From Desulfurococcales archaeon ex4484_204 (GTDB lineage Archaea > Thermoproteota > Thermoprotei_A > Sulfolobales > NBVN01), in contig NJEF01000081.1 of assembly GCA_002255065.1 (NCBI GenBank), positions 1 to 5,189 on the forward strand: 5,189 nucleotides of DNA, in the 5' to 3' direction. The stretch's first letter is position 1. Each line of letters starts with the position of its first letter. The translations under genes were made by a program, and so were the position numbers. The notes under the pieces were generated by a model. The model saw nothing but the letters and a program-made list of their open reading frames with translations. It ran no database searches and was not told the origin of the DNA. Below, piece after piece: positions 5,048 through 5,189 of this stretch.

Positions 5048-5189
5048 GCCCTGGTGCAACGGCTTAGTGGTCCCCGCGGAGGGAGTTCCGTAGGGGCTAA
5101 CCCCCCATTTCGAACCCCCGACCGCCCGGTATCCGCCTTAGGCGGTAGCCCAGCGGCGTAACACACCTTCATCCAGGGGCTACCCCTAG
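5048..5189 (+). ncRNA. Candidate structured RNA with tRNA-like elements (unresolved, truncated)
   Basis: A block rich in G+C and inverted repeats behind a good TATA box. Seen directly: GCCCTGG (5048-5054) can pair with CCAGGGGC (5173-5180) with one bulged G, closing a roughly 133-nt unit; GGTAGCCC (5144-5151) pairs perfectly with GGGCTACC (5177-5184); ACCGCC (5121-5126) pairs with GGCGGT (5141-5146); and CCGCC-TTA-GGCGG forms a tight hairpin (5133-5145). TAGCCCAGCGG (5146-5156) is a perfect tRNA A-box (T8, G10, A14, G18-G19). TTCGAACC (5109-5116) resembles a T-loop and would be followed by a T-stem strand CCCCG and an acceptor-like ACCGCCC. The B-like box lies upstream of the A-like box, the reverse of a normal tRNA. 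No standard cloverleaf fits in either strand. A permuted or split tRNA, another stable RNA, or coincidence in G+C-rich DNA all remain possible. Confidence 0.3.

Larger units (their letters stand above)
4829..5189. other. Gene-poor intergenic stretch with TATA-like boxes and hairpins
   Basis: No convincing protein gene is seen in either direction. From the left it holds GCTTTTATGG (4851-4860), a TATA-like element; an imperfect hairpin GTTTCC (4866-4871)/GGAAAC (4894-4899) around the perfect palindrome CCCTTAAGGG (4884-4893); and the second copy of a 14-bp repeat (4901-4914). A/T-richer DNA follows with TTTAAGG at 4980-4986, then the stronger TATA candidate at 5023-5030 and the G+C-rich structured block described separately. 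A 30-codon ATG frame (5001-5093) is probably fortuitous. Confidence 0.5.

Noticed and set aside
5076..5090. RNase P RNA conserved region I (GCGGAGGGAGTTCCG resembles GGAGGAAAGTCC)
   Set aside because: Several mismatches, and no ACAGAAA-type region IV or matching region V nearby on either strand.
5001..5093. 30-codon ATG frame starting MKTLSGYVFK and ending at TAG 5091-5093
   Set aside because: The only upstream ribosome-binding-like AAGGAG is about 13 nt away, codon use (AGA, TTA) differs from neighbours, it contains the TATA box, and there is no recognisable family. Too short to support.
5101..5120. 5S rRNA (CATTTCGAACCC resembles loop C of archaeal 5S)
   Set aside because: The expected flanking GAAGTTAAG and the helix III/II strands are absent, and the sequence on both sides cannot form the 5S three-way junction.
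5081..5120. Conventional tRNA on the minus strand (GGTCGGGGGTTCGAAA looks like variable loop plus T-arm)
   Set aside because: The 3' T-stem strand does not follow: TGGGGGG comes next. Rescue by introns at 59/60 gives no matching 5' acceptor or anticodon arm in the window.
1..5189. CRISPR array, insertion sequence, toxin-antitoxin or defence system
   Set aside because: No spaced repeats, transposase motifs, terminal inverted repeats or defence-type domains were found; the protein genes are housekeeping-type families.

Overview
The window looks like chromosomal DNA of a thermophilic archaeon of the Thermoproteota (crenarchaeal) type. Five of the six proteins start at GTG or TTG. Start sites are preceded by GGTGG/GGTGAT-type ribosome binding sites. 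Intergenic spaces are short and carry TATA-like boxes. Arginine is mostly AGG, leucine often CTA, and the tetramer CTAG is conspicuously frequent. The genus cannot be named from the sequence alone.

Layout, left to right. (1) Positions 1-491, minus strand: the N-terminal 163 codons of an adenine deaminase, cut by the window edge. (2) 505-1710, minus: an M20-family zinc amidohydrolase/peptidase immediately upstream of the deaminase in an apparent operon; the deaminase ribosome binding site overlaps the M20 stop codon. (3) 1771-2541, plus: a hexameric-type nucleoside phosphorylase, divergent from the M20-deaminase pair across a 60-bp shared promoter region. (4) 2522-3286, minus: a GNAT-like acetyltransferase whose 3' end overlaps the phosphorylase by 20 bp, tail to tail. 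(5) 3302-4285, minus: an aldo/keto reductase with an intact Asp-Tyr-Lys-His tetrad, 15 bp upstream of the GNAT gene and probably cotranscribed with it. (6) 4421-4828, plus: a small single-domain EamA/DMT membrane transporter, divergent from the reductase. (7) 4829-5189: no convincing protein gene. It ends in a strongly G+C-rich, hairpin-rich block behind a good TATA box.

How the genes fit together: the phosphorylase would release free purine bases from (deoxy)nucleosides or methylthioadenosine, and the adenine deaminase would convert adenine to hypoxanthine. The divergent pair is therefore best read as a purine salvage unit, with the M20 hydrolase an unassigned partner. The reductase, GNAT and EamA genes show no obvious shared pathway.

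The protein genes are ordinary families. The part most worth a second look is the right end (about 5020-5189). It contains a perfect tRNA A-box, a T-loop-like B-box placed upstream of it instead of downstream, complementary strands resembling an acceptor stem, and a possible closing helix starting about 20 nt after the TATA box. I could not fold it into a standard tRNA, 5S, RNase P or SRP RNA. A permuted/split tRNA or an unrecognised structured RNA is possible but unproven, and the window edge truncates the evidence.
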